Positions 35,959 through 45,428 of a stretch of DNA of 47,033 nucleotides are shown piece by piece. Position 1 is the first letter of the stretch, and the number at the start of each line of letters is the position of its first letter. The notes beneath the pieces were generated by a model. That model was not told where the DNA came from, ran no database searches, and saw nothing but the letters and a program-made list of their open reading frames with translations. The DNA is from JBQTHP01 sp052389755 (GTDB lineage: Bacteria > Pseudomonadota > Gammaproteobacteria > Steroidobacterales > Steroidobacteraceae), in NCBI GenBank assembly GCA_052389755.1, contig JBQTHP010000068.1, forward strand, positions 1 through 47,033, written 5' to 3'. A program made the position numbers and the translations under genes.

Positions 35959-36906
35959 CTATTTCCCGATGAGGCGCTCGATCTCCGGGACGATCTGAAA
36001 GAGATCTCCGACGAGGCCGAGGTCCGCGACCTCGAAGATCGGCGCTTCGCCGTCCTTGTTGATCGCGACAATGGTGCGCGCGTCCTTGATGCCAGTGAGA
36101 TGCTGAATCGCGCCGGAGATTCCGACCGCGATGTACAGCTCCGGCGCGATGATCTTGCCGGTCTGGCCGACCTGCATGTCGTTCGGCGCGTATCCGGCAT
36201 CGACCGCTGCGCGCGAGGCGCCGACCGCCGCTCCGAGCTTGTCGGCGAGGCTGTACAGGATCCTGAATGCGTCCGCGCTGCCGAGCGCGCGCCCACCCGA
36301 AACCACGCGTGAGGCAGTCTGCAGATCGGGGCGGTCGGTACGGGCCCCCGACACCGAAACGAAGCGCGTATGCGACGGCACCTCGGCAGCGGCCGTGTCT
36401 GCCGCTTCGATACGCGCCGATCCGCCGGCAGTGGCCGCCTCGAATGAAGCGGTTCGCACCGTGCCGACGATCTTCGTCCCGGCGTCGACCTCGACGGTGA
36501 GGATGGCATTGCCGGCGTAGACCGGTCGCCTGAAGCGCGTGGCGCTTTCGACGGACATGACGTCCGAGACCTGCGGCGCGTCGAGAAGGGCGGCGATGCG
36601 CGGCATCAGGTCCTTGCCGAACGTCGTGGACGGGCCGAGCACGTGCGAAAACGGGGCGGCGATCGCGGCGATCTGCGGCGCAATCACGGCGGCGAGCGCA
36701 TGCGCATTCGCCGCGTGCTCCATCTTGAGGACGCGCGAGACACCCGCGAGCTGCGCGGCCTGGGCCGCCACGCTCCCCGCATCCGCCGCGCAGACGGCGA
36801 CGATGATCTCGCCGTCCGGAATGCCACGCGCGCAAGTCACGCACTTTGCGGTGCTCGGATTCAGCTTCGAGCCATCGTGCTCGGCGACGATGAGGATCCT
36901 GTTCAC
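35959..36906 (-). CDS. etfA: Electron transfer flavoprotein, alpha subunit
   Basis: 315-residue FAD-binding subunit that passes electrons from acyl-CoA and related dehydrogenases to ETF-quinone oxidoreductase. The C-terminal FAD domain is diagnostic: SGGRALGSADAFRI, LADKLGAAVGASRAAVDAG, QVGQTGKIIAPELYIAVGISGAIQH and INKDGEAPIFEVADLGLVGDL. GTG at 36906 overlaps the etfB stop (GTGA); the longer frame is out of frame with etfB. Confidence 0.95.
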   Translation of the reverse strand: MNRILIVAEHDGSKLNPSTAKCVTCARGIPDGEIIVAVCAADAGSVAAQAAQLAGVSRVLKMEHAANAHALAAVIAPQIAAIAAPFSHVLGPSTTFGKDLMPRIAALLDAPQVSDVMSVESATRFRRPVYAGNAILTVEVDAGTKIVGTVRTASFEAATAGGSARIEAADTAAAEVPSHTRFVSVSGARTDRPDLQTASRVVSGGRALGSADAFRILYSLADKLGAAVGASRAAVDAGYAPNDMQVGQTGKIIAPELYIAVGISGAIQHLTGIKDARTIVAINKDGEAPIFEVADLGLVGDLFQIVPEIERLIGK

Positions 36907-37655
36907 CGAACGAGCCCCTTCTTCCTTAGTGCCTCCACGAGCTCCTGCGCGTCCTTCACCTTGATGCCTTTCTGCCGCTGCGCGGGCGGCTCGACGCGCA
37001 TCACCTTCAGGCGCTCGCGCGGCTCGACGCCGAGCTCGGCCAGCCGGATCACGTCGAGCGGCTTCTTCTTCGCCTTCATGATGTCCGGCAGCTTCACGTA
37101 GCGCGGCTCGTTCAGGCGCAGGTCGGTGGTGAAGACCGCCGGCAGGTCGACCTCGATCGTCTCGAGTCCCGCATCGACCTCGCGCGTCACGGTTGCCTTG
37201 CCCTCGGCGAGCTCGATCTTCGAGGCGAACGTGGCCTGCGGCCGGTTCCAGAGCGCGGCGAGCATCTGCCCGGTCTGGTTGTTGTCGTCGTCGATCGCCT
37301 GCTTGCCCAGGATCACGGCGAAGGGCTGTTCGCGCTCGATCAGCTTCAGAAACACGCGCGCAGCGGTGCCCGGCTCGACGGCCGTGCCGCACTCGACGTG
37401 CAGCGCGCGATCCGCGCCCATCGCGAGCGCGGTGCGCAGTTGCTGCTGCGCTTCGACGGGGCCGATCGTGGCCACGATGACTTCCTGCGCCGCGCCGCGT
37501 TCCCTGATACGCAGCGCTTCCTCGAGCGCGATCTCGTCGAACGGGTTGATGCTCATCTTGACGCCCTCGGTGCTAACACCGGAGCCGTCGGGCTTCACCC
37601 GGACGCGCACGTTGAAATCCACGACGCGCTTGATGCAAACGAGAATTCGCTTCAT
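36903..37655 (-). CDS. etfB: Electron transfer flavoprotein, beta subunit
   Basis: 250-residue AMP-binding subunit. MKRILVCIKRVVDFNVRVRV, NPFDEIALEEALRIRE, LGKQAIDDDNNQTGQMLAALW and PRYVKLPDIMKAKKKPL are family signatures. ATG overlaps the iclR-type gene's stop by 4 nt, so regulator and ETF are translationally linked. Confidence 0.95.
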   Translation of the reverse strand: MKRILVCIKRVVDFNVRVRVKPDGSGVSTEGVKMSINPFDEIALEEALRIRERGAAQEVIVATIGPVEAQQQLRTALAMGADRALHVECGTAVEPGTAARVFLKLIEREQPFAVILGKQAIDDDNNQTGQMLAALWNRPQATFASKIELAEGKATVTREVDAGLETIEVDLPAVFTTDLRLNEPRYVKLPDIMKAKKKPLDVIRLAELGVEPRERLKVMRVEPPAQRQKGIKVKDAQELVEALRKKGLVR

Positions 37656-38485
37656 TCGCCGTGCCCGAGCGATCGTGCGAGCGCGGCTCGATGATGCCGC
37701 GGCGGCGGGTCGCGCTGCAGCTCGGTGAATTTCCGTCGGATGGCCTGGGCCGAGTCGCGGAGCTTCGGCAGGAAGCGTTCGAGCGCCAGCTTCAGCGGCA
37801 CGGCCGCACCGGAGAACCGTATCGACAGGGCGGCGAGCACACGCTCCTCGACAATGATCGGCACCGCGATGCTCAACTCGTCGGTCGTCCGCCGCCGCCG
37901 CGAGGCCACTGCATAGCCCTGCGCGCACACCTCGTCGAGGAGTCTCTGCATCTCGACGCGATCCTTCGCGAGCTTGTCTTCCTCGCGCGTGGAGCGGGCG
38001 AGCGCCTCGAGAATCGCTTCCCGCTGCGCCGGTGGGCAGAACGCGAGGTACACGCGGCCGGATGACGTGGTGAGAACCGGCAAGCGAGACCCCGCCGAGT
38101 AGCGCTCGACGGCGAGCGGGCTCACGTGATCGGTCGTCTCGCGCACCGTCACCGTGCCGCCCGTGATCGTTGCGACCGTCACGGGCCACACGGTCTGCCT
38201 GCCCAGATCCTCGATCTGCGGCCGCGCGATCTGCGTCACCCACGTCTCGTCGTCGAATCCGTCGGAGAGACGCCGCACCATGATCGTGAGGCGATAGCGA
38301 TCGTCCGTCGCGTCGCGGTAGACGTAACCCGCATGGCTCAGGGTCTCGAGGATGCGATAGGTCGTCGTGCGCGGAAGGTTGATCTCGTGCGCCACCTCCG
38401 ACACGGTGACGCCGTTGCGCTGGTTGAGAACCGTAAGCGCGTCCAGGCCGCGAATGAGCGCGCGGATGGGTCGAGTCGATTCCAT
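37652..38485 (-). CDS. IclR-family transcriptional regulator (MhpR-like)
   Basis: 277 residues: winged helix-turn-helix (about 5-65, IRALIRGLDALTVLNQRNGVTVSEVAHEI...TTYRILETL) and an IclR effector domain (about 80-250, with VRRLSDGF, VRETTDHVSPLAVERYSAGSRLPVLTTSSGRVYLAF, SIAVPIIVEERVLAALSIRF). The overall pattern is closest to MhpR, the activator for phenylpropionate breakdown. It is 32 nt after the thioesterase gene and overlaps etfB, so it likely regulates this cluster or a nearby acyl-CoA pathway. Effector unknown. Confidence 0.88.
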   Translation of the reverse strand: MESTRPIRALIRGLDALTVLNQRNGVTVSEVAHEINLPRTTTYRILETLSHAGYVYRDATDDRYRLTIMVRRLSDGFDDETWVTQIARPQIEDLGRQTVWPVTVATITGGTVTVRETTDHVSPLAVERYSAGSRLPVLTTSSGRVYLAFCPPAQREAILEALARSTREEDKLAKDRVEMQRLLDEVCAQGYAVASRRRRTTDELSIAVPIIVEERVLAALSIRFSGAAVPLKLALERFLPKLRDSAQAIRRKFTELQRDPPPRHHRAALARSLGHGE

Positions 38486-38517
38486 GGATTGTCGGCAGTG
38501 TAGGGAACTCGACCCAC

Positions 38518-38982
38518 TCAGGCAATCGCTGCCGGGCTGCGCTCGAGCACCGTGAACTCCGCGCTTCTCGGCATGCGGTTCATGGCCCCGAGCAGTTGCT
38601 CCGGTGGCGCGGTGACACGGCGAGCGCCGAGGTCGAACCACGCGCCGTCGCTGCGTACGATGGCGGCCGCCTCGCCGAGAGCGTTGACGAACGAATTCGC
38701 GAGCGCGAATCGCGCGCCATCGGCGCTCATGCCCGCGAGCTCCAGCGTCAGCGTGAATACGTCCAGGTGGTGCAGCTCGCGGCGGTAGTCCACGGTGTCG
38801 CGGAGAACCACCGGTCCCATGCGATACCGCCGGAAGGCTTCGGGCGGAAACCCTTCGGATGCGAGAAACAGAAAGCGGCTCTGCGCGGCGTAGTCGAGAT
38901 ATGCGGTGTTCCGCATGTGCTGGTTCGCGTCGAGATCGCCCCACGCGACGGTGAACTGCCAGCTGTTTCGCACGGCGCTCAT
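38518..38982 (-). CDS. Acyl-CoA thioesterase, 4HBT hot-dog fold
   Basis: 154 residues. The catalytic WGDLDANQHMRNTAYLDY (14-31) is the standard 4-hydroxybenzoyl-CoA thioesterase motif, and the rest of the hot-dog fold (VDYRRELHHLDVFTLTLELAGMSADGARFALANSF) follows. It hydrolyses acyl-CoA esters; chain preference cannot be read. First gene of a probable thioesterase-iclR-etfB-etfA unit, divergent from the opp genes. Confidence 0.88.
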   Translation of the reverse strand: MSAVRNSWQFTVAWGDLDANQHMRNTAYLDYAAQSRFLFLASEGFPPEAFRRYRMGPVVLRDTVDYRRELHHLDVFTLTLELAGMSADGARFALANSFVNALGEAAAIVRSDGAWFDLGARRVTAPPEQLLGAMNRMPRSAEFTVLERSPAAIA

Positions 38983-39098
38983 GCCGATCGCTCCATCGCG
39001 CTAGACTGCCGAGGGTCGCCGTCGCGCACAAGGATTCTGTCCGACTGTTCCGCATGTCCACGCCCGTCTCCGATACCTTCTGAGGGAGCGCTGCCCGC

Positions 39099-40022
39099 GT
39101 GCTGGCGTATGCATTACGGCGGACCGCCGGAGTCGTTCCCACTCTGTTCTTCATCGTCACGCTGTCGTTCTTCGTCATCCGGCTCGCGCCGGGCGGGCCT
39201 TTCGACGAGGAGCAGGGGCTGCCGCCGGAGATCAAGGCGAATCTCGAGGCCGCGTACGGCCTCGACGCGCCGCTCGGCGTTCAGTACGGCCGGTATGTCG
39301 GCGGGCTCGTGCGCGGGGATTTCGGCCCGTCGTTCAAGTACAAGGATTTCACCGTCACCGAGCTGATCGCGCAGGGCCTTCCGATCAGTCTCACGCTCGG
39401 TCTTTCGGCCGTGCTGCTCGCGCTCCTGGTCGGGGTTCCACTCGGAACACTCGCAGCGCTGCACCGGAACACGTTGGCGGACCACATCAGCATCGGCATC
39501 GCCGTGCTCGGCATCGCGCTTCCCAGTTTCGTCATGGCGCCGCTCCTCGCGCTCGTGTTCGGCCTGCATCTTCGGTGGCTGCCGGTTGCGGGCTGGGAGC
39601 CGGCCGACGCACGCTATCTGGTGCTGCCGGTCGTGACGCTTGCGCTGCCCGTGATCGCCTACGTCGCGCGGCTCACGCGCGGCAGCCTGCTGGAGGTGCT
39701 GCGGACGAACTACGTGCGCACCGCCCGCGCCAAGGGCCTGTCGGAATCCCAGGTGGTTCGCCGGCATGCGCTGCGGGCGGCGCTGCTGCCGGTCGCGAGC
39801 TATCTCGGCCCCGCGACGGCGTTCGTCGTGACGGGCTCGCTCGTAGTGGAAAGCTACTTCGGGCTGCCGGGTACCGGACGCTATCTGGTGCAAGGCGCGA
39901 TCAATCGCGACTACACGCTCGTCATGGGCATGGTCGTCGTGTACGGGGCGATCACGCTCGCCTGCAATCTCATCGCCGATCTTCTGTACGGCTGGCTCGA
40001 TCCGCGCGTGCGCCATGAATGA
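39099..40022 (+). CDS. oppB: Peptide ABC transporter permease, OppB/DppB type
   Basis: 307-residue inner-membrane permease with six helices. The N-terminal YALRRTAGVVPTLFFIVTLSFFVIRLAPGGPF and the EAA loop (NYVRTARAKGLSESQVVRRHALR, about 205-227) are typical of OppB. GTG start with GAGGGAG upstream. It overlaps oppC by 8 nt. No binding-protein gene lies in the window. Confidence 0.93.
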   Translation: MLAYALRRTAGVVPTLFFIVTLSFFVIRLAPGGPFDEEQGLPPEIKANLEAAYGLDAPLGVQYGRYVGGLVRGDFGPSFKYKDFTVTELIAQGLPISLTLGLSAVLLALLVGVPLGTLAALHRNTLADHISIGIAVLGIALPSFVMAPLLALVFGLHLRWLPVAGWEPADARYLVLPVVTLALPVIAYVARLTRGSLLEVLRTNYVRTARAKGLSESQVVRRHALRAALLPVASYLGPATAFVVTGSLVVESYFGLPGTGRYLVQGAINRDYTLVMGMVVVYGAITLACNLIADLLYGWLDPRVRHE

Positions 40023-40908
40023 AGCCGCGGCATCGTTCGAGTCCGCGAAGACACCGGCGCCGCGAGGTCTCTGGAGAGACGCCTGGCGGCGGCTGCAGAC
40101 GAATCGCGCCGCGCTCGTCGCTGCCGCGGTGATCGTTGCAATCGCCGCGCTCGCGCTCATCGGCCCTTCGCTGAGCCCTCACGCCTACGACGCGCTCGAC
40201 TGGGAGCACAGGGCCGCGCCGCCGCAGCTCGATGCCGGCCATTGGCTGGGCACGGACCGCCTCGGGCGCGACCTGTTCGTGCGCACGCTCTATGGGGTGC
40301 GGATTTCCCTCGTCATCGGGCTGCTCGCGACCGTCGTCAGTCTCGCGATCGGCGTCGTGTGGGGGGCCGTCGCCGGGTATCTCGGCGGCCGCATCGATGG
40401 CCTCATGATGCGTGTGGTCGACGTGCTCTATTCGCTGCCCTACATCTTCATCGTGGTCATCCTCACGACCGTCTTCGAGCGCGGCAACATCTACGTGCTG
40501 TTCGTCGCGATCGGTGCCGTGGGCTGGCTCACGATGGCGCGCATCGTGCGCGGGCAGACGCTGTCGCTGAAGCGCCGCGAGTTCATCGAGGCCGCCCTCG
40601 CGAGCGGCGTCGGCACGCCCGCCATCCTCGCGCGGCACATCGTGCCGAACGTCCTGGGCCCCGTCGTGGTCTACGCGACGCTCACGATCCCGCAGATGAT
40701 CCTGTTCGAGAGCTTTCTGTCGTTCCTCGGCCTCGGCGTGCAGGAGCCGCTCGCGAGCCTCGGCAGCCTCATCAATGAGGGCGCCCAGGAGATGGAGTCG
40801 GCGACGTGGATGCTGCTGGTTCCAGCCGGCTTTCTCGTCACGCTGCTCGTGTGCTTCAACTTCCTCGGCGACGGTCTCCGCGATGCGCTCGACCCCCGCG
40901 ACCGCTGA
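40015..40908 (+). CDS. oppC: Peptide ABC transporter permease, OppC/DppC type
   Basis: 297 residues, partner permease of OppB. After a short cytoplasmic tail come a first helix (about 38-58), HWLGTDRLGRDLFVRTLYGVRISL (family signature), DVLYSLPYIFIVVIL and the EAA motif (EFIEAALASGVGTPAILARHIVPNVLGP). SFLGLGVQEPLASLG is the usual OppC end. It overlaps oppB by 8 nt and oppD by 26 nt. Confidence 0.93.
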   Translation: MNEAAASFESAKTPAPRGLWRDAWRRLQTNRAALVAAAVIVAIAALALIGPSLSPHAYDALDWEHRAAPPQLDAGHWLGTDRLGRDLFVRTLYGVRISLVIGLLATVVSLAIGVVWGAVAGYLGGRIDGLMMRVVDVLYSLPYIFIVVILTTVFERGNIYVLFVAIGAVGWLTMARIVRGQTLSLKRREFIEAALASGVGTPAILARHIVPNVLGPVVVYATLTIPQMILFESFLSFLGLGVQEPLASLGSLINEGAQEMESATWMLLVPAGFLVTLLVCFNFLGDGLRDALDPRDR

Positions 40909-41865
40909 GGGGGAGGTCCTCGCCATCGACGCACTCGGCGTGACGTTCGCGACGCCGGACGGCGACCTCGCGGCGGTCCATGATTTCTGTCTCAACATCC
41001 GGGCGGGGGAGTGCGTCGGCATCGTCGGCGAATCCGGAGCGGGCAAGAGCCAGGCGCTGCTTGCCGTCATGGGCCTGCTTGCACGCAATGCGCACGTCCG
41101 CGGGAGCGCGCGATTCGAAGGCGTCGATCTCGTGGGTGCGAGCGCGAGCGAGCTGAACCGGGTTCGCGGCTCGCGGCTCGCGATGATCTTCCAGGACCCG
41201 ATGACATCGCTCACGCCGCACATGCGCATCGGCGAGCAGATCGGCGAATCGCTCGTGCATCACCAGGGCCTGTCGCGTCGCGAGGCGCAGGCCCGTGCGC
41301 TCGCGTTGCTCTCGAGCGTCCATATGACCGATGCCGAGCGACGGCTCGACCAATACCCGCACGAGCTCTCGGGAGGCATGCGCCAACGGGCGATGATCGC
41401 GATCGCGCTCGCCTGCGATCCCGCGCTTCTGATCGCGGATGAGCCGACCACCGCGCTCGACGTGACGATCCAGGCCCAGATCCTCGCGCTGTTGGCGGAA
41501 CTGAAGCGCGAGCGCGGCATGGCGATGGTGCTCATCACGCATGATCTCGGCGTCGTCGCCGGCATCGCTGATCGTGTAGCAGTCATGTACGGGGGGCGGA
41601 TCGTGGAGCTCGGCTCCGTCGCCGCGATCCTCAAGACGCCGAGTCACCCGTACACGCGGGCGCTATTGCATTCGATGCCGCGCATCGATGAGCCGAGCGG
41701 GGCCGCACTCGCGACAGTGCGCGGTCAACCGCCGAACCCGCGCGCGCTGCCTGTGGGTTGCGCCTTCAATCCACGCTGCGATCGCGCCGGCGATCGATGC
41801 CGCCGAGAACGACCCGTGCTGAAAGCGCACGATCCGTCGCTCGTCGCGTGCCACTTTCCGCTCCG

Positions 41866-41869
<4 letters not shown>
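40883..41869 (+). CDS. oppD: Peptide ABC transporter ATPase, OppD type
   Basis: 328-residue ATPase: Walker A GESGAGKS (49-56), Q-loop FQDPMTSL, signature LSGGMRQRAMIAIAL, Walker B LLIADEPTTALD, H-loop ITHD, and a C-terminal oligopeptide-binding-region with cysteines in CAFNPRCDRAGDRC...ACH, the site of an Fe-S cluster in some homologues. ATG at 40883 (inside oppC) gives the family N-terminus; no later start precedes the first strand. Confidence 0.92.
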
Positions 41870-42849
<980 letters not shown>

Positions 42850-42873
42850 CGCGCGCGTGCGAGAATCCCACCC

Positions 42874-44100
42874 ATGCCCGCACCGCTCTCCGGCATTCGC
42901 GTTCTCGATCTGTCTCGCATCCTCGCGGGTCCCTGGGCCACGCAGGCGCTCGCCGATCTCGGCGCCGACGTCGTGAAGGTCGAGCGTCCCGACGGCGGCG
43001 ACGACACGCGCGCGTGGGGACCGCCGTATCTCAGGAACGCCGCGGGCGAGGAGACGAGCGAGGCCGCGTACTACCTCAGCGCAAATCGCGGCAAACGCTC
43101 GATCGCGGTCGATCTCGCGCACGCGGACGGGCAGCGCGTCGTGCGCGAGCTCGCGCTGCAGTCGGACGTCCTGGTCGAGAACTTCAAGGTAGGTGCGCTC
43201 ACAAAGTACGGCCTGGCGTGGGAGGAGCTGCGCGATGCGCATCCGCAGCTCATCTACTGCTCGATCTCCGCCTTCGGCCAGGACGGTCCCGATGCGGGCA
43301 AGCCCGGTTATGACGCGATGATCCAGGCAATGGGCGGGCTCATGAGCATCACGGGGCCGCCCGATGACGAGCCGGGCGGGGGACCACAGAAGGTCGGGGT
43401 TGCAGTGGCAGACCTCATGGCCGGCATGTATGCGGTAACGGCGATACTCGCCGCGCTTTATGAACGGAGCGCCTCGGGCCGCGGGCAGCTCATCGACCTC
43501 GCGCTGCTCGACACGCAGCTCGCATGGCTCGCGAATCAGAACCTGAACTACCTCGTGAGCGGACGGCCACCCCAGCGGCGGGGCACGGCACATCCGAACA
43601 TCGTCCCGTACCAGGCCTTCGCAACGGCTGACGGCTTCCTCATGCTCGCGATCGGCAACGATCGACAGTTCGCGAGCTTCTGCGCGGCGGCGGGCGAGGC
43701 CGGCGTTCCGCGCGACGAGCGCTTCGCGACCAACGCTGCGCGGGTCGCCAACCGGCGCACGCTCGTGCCGCAGATCGCGCAGTGGATGAGGCTCAAGACG
43801 ACTCGCGAGTGGCTCGCTGCCTTGAACGCGGCCAGCGTGCCTTGCGGGCCGATCAACGATATCGGTCAGGCCTTCGCCGAGCCGCAGGTGCGCCACCGCG
43901 GCCTGCGCATCGACCTCGCGCATCCGCTCGCAGGCACCGTGCCGCTCGTCGCGAATCCCATCAACCTGTCGCGCACGCCGCTCGAGTATCGCCTTCCGCC
44001 TCCGCTGCTCGGCCAGCACACCGACGAGGTCCTCAGCGAACGTCTGGGCTACACGGCCGACCGGATTGCGAAGCTGCGCACTGTGCGCGCCATCGGCTGA
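42874..44100 (+). CDS. CaiB/BaiF-family (class III) CoA-transferase
   Basis: 408-residue enzyme that moves CoA between carboxylic acids. It starts with GIRVLDLSRILAGPWATQALADLGADVVKVE, the family hallmark, has the catalytic aspartate D180 in VGVAVADLMAGMYAV, and the GRGQLIDLALLDTQLAWL and PCGPIND segments. Substrate not readable; formyl-, carnitinyl- and succinyl-type enzymes share this pattern. It follows oppF by 24 nt and precedes an aminotransferase by 17 nt. Confidence 0.9.
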   Translation: MPAPLSGIRVLDLSRILAGPWATQALADLGADVVKVERPDGGDDTRAWGPPYLRNAAGEETSEAAYYLSANRGKRSIAVDLAHADGQRVVRELALQSDVLVENFKVGALTKYGLAWEELRDAHPQLIYCSISAFGQDGPDAGKPGYDAMIQAMGGLMSITGPPDDEPGGGPQKVGVAVADLMAGMYAVTAILAALYERSASGRGQLIDLALLDTQLAWLANQNLNYLVSGRPPQRRGTAHPNIVPYQAFATADGFLMLAIGNDRQFASFCAAAGEAGVPRDERFATNAARVANRRTLVPQIAQWMRLKTTREWLAALNAASVPCGPINDIGQAFAEPQVRHRGLRIDLAHPLAGTVPLVANPINLSRTPLEYRLPPPLLGQHTDEVLSERLGYTADRIAKLRTVRAIG

Positions 44101-44117
44101 CCGGATATGCTCGAAGC

Positions 44118-45395
44118 ATGACCGCAGAGACCGTCGTTCGCCCCAGCGATTCGCTGCGCCACGTCCGCTACGAGATCCGCGGCCGCCTCGCGCGGCGCGC
44201 CCACGAGCTCGAGCGCCTCGGCTACGAGATCATCTCGCTCAACATCGGTAATCCCGGTCTCTTCGGTTTTCGTACTCCCGAGACGATGCGCCTGGCGATG
44301 ATCGAGAATCTGCAGGAGGCCGAAGGCTACTGCCATCAGAAGGGAATCTTCCCGGCTCGCGAAGCCATCGTCATGCAGCAGCAGGCGCGAGGCGTGCAGG
44401 GCGTCACGGCCGAGGAAGTGTTCATCGGCAACGGCGTGAGCGAGCTCATCGACCTCACCCTGCGCGCGCTGCTGAACGACGGCGATGAGGTGCTCGTCCC
44501 GAGTCCCGACTATCCGCTGTGGACTGCGTCCGTCACGCTGAACCGCGGGCGCGCGGTGCATTATCCGTGCCGTCCGGAGAACGGCTTCGTCCCGGATCCG
44601 GACGAGGTCGCAAGGCTCATCACCGGACGCACGCGCGCGCTGGTCGTCATCAATCCGAACAATCCGACGGGTGCCGTGTATCCACGCGCCGTGCTCGAGA
44701 AGCTCGCCCGGCTCGCGGAAAGCCACGGGCTCGTCGTGCTGAGCGACGAGATCTACGATCAGATGCTCTACGACGGTACCGAGTTCGTCCCGATGGCGAC
44801 CCTCGTGCACGACACGCTGTGCGGCACGCTGTCCGGCCTCTCCAAGGTCTATCGCGCGTGCGGCTATCGCGTGGGCTGGGCTTCGTTCTCGGGGCGGCTG
44901 CGCGGAGCCAGCGACTATCTCGCGGCGCTCGAGCTGCTGGCATCGCTGCGCCTGTGCAGCAACGTGCCCGCGCAGTGGGCCGTGCAGACGGCGCTCGGCG
45001 GGCATCAGAGCATTCGCGAGCTCGTCTCACCGGGCGGGCGTCTGTTCGAGTCGCGTCGCGCGATTCTCGATGCGGTTCGCGAGAGCCGCTTTCTCGTGCT
45101 CGAGCCGCCCGCCGGTGCCATGTACGCCTTCGTGCGGGTGCGCGCCGGGACCCTCGCGGAATTCGACGATCAGCAGTTCGCGCTCGACCTGCTCGAGCAG
45201 CAGCACGTGCTCGTCGCACCCGGTGTCAGTTTCAACGTTCCCTATCGCGATCATTTCCGCGTGACGAATCTGCCGGACGCGGGCATTCTCCGGCAGGTGT
45301 TCGCGCGCATCGAAACGCTTCTCGCAGCGTACGCGAACGCACCGCGCGCACTGCCGGCCGACAACGTGGTCGCGGCTCGGGATAGGTTCAAGTAG
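44118..45395 (+). CDS. Class I/II aminotransferase, AlaA (YfbQ)-like
   Basis: 425-residue PLP enzyme. IISLNIGNPGLFGF, EEVFIGNGVSELIDLTLRAL, INPNNPTGAVYP, LSDEIYDQMLYDG and GLSKVYRACGYRVGW with the PLP lysine K243 match the AlaA/YfbQ glutamate-pyruvate transaminase branch. ATG at 44118 gives the family N-terminus; the longer frame overlaps the CoA-transferase. The stop codon lies in a 20-nt palindrome. Confidence 0.9.
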   Translation: MTAETVVRPSDSLRHVRYEIRGRLARRAHELERLGYEIISLNIGNPGLFGFRTPETMRLAMIENLQEAEGYCHQKGIFPAREAIVMQQQARGVQGVTAEEVFIGNGVSELIDLTLRALLNDGDEVLVPSPDYPLWTASVTLNRGRAVHYPCRPENGFVPDPDEVARLITGRTRALVVINPNNPTGAVYPRAVLEKLARLAESHGLVVLSDEIYDQMLYDGTEFVPMATLVHDTLCGTLSGLSKVYRACGYRVGWASFSGRLRGASDYLAALELLASLRLCSNVPAQWAVQTALGGHQSIRELVSPGGRLFESRRAILDAVRESRFLVLEPPAGAMYAFVRVRAGTLAEFDDQQFALDLLEQQHVLVAPGVSFNVPYRDHFRVTNLPDAGILRQVFARIETLLAAYANAPRALPADNVVAARDRFK

Positions 45396-45413
45396 AACTA
45401 TTGATATAGTTCT
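45394..45413. repeat. AT-rich 20-nt inverted repeat at the aminotransferase stop codon
   Basis: AGAACTAT-TGAT-ATAGTTCT: 8-bp perfect arms with a 4-nt loop, overlapping the TAG stop of the aminotransferase and 16 nt before the next start. In DNA this GC-rich it stands out. It could be an operator or promoter element for the downstream gene; it is too AT-rich and lacks a U-run to be a strong terminator. Confidence 0.6.
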
Positions 45414-45428
45414 CAAACCGCTGATTTG

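Noticed and set aside
35781..36509. 242-residue minus-strand frame overlapping etfA and the adjacent intergenic region
   Set aside because: It is a shifted frame of etfA for most of its length; the part in the gap has no recognisable similarity.
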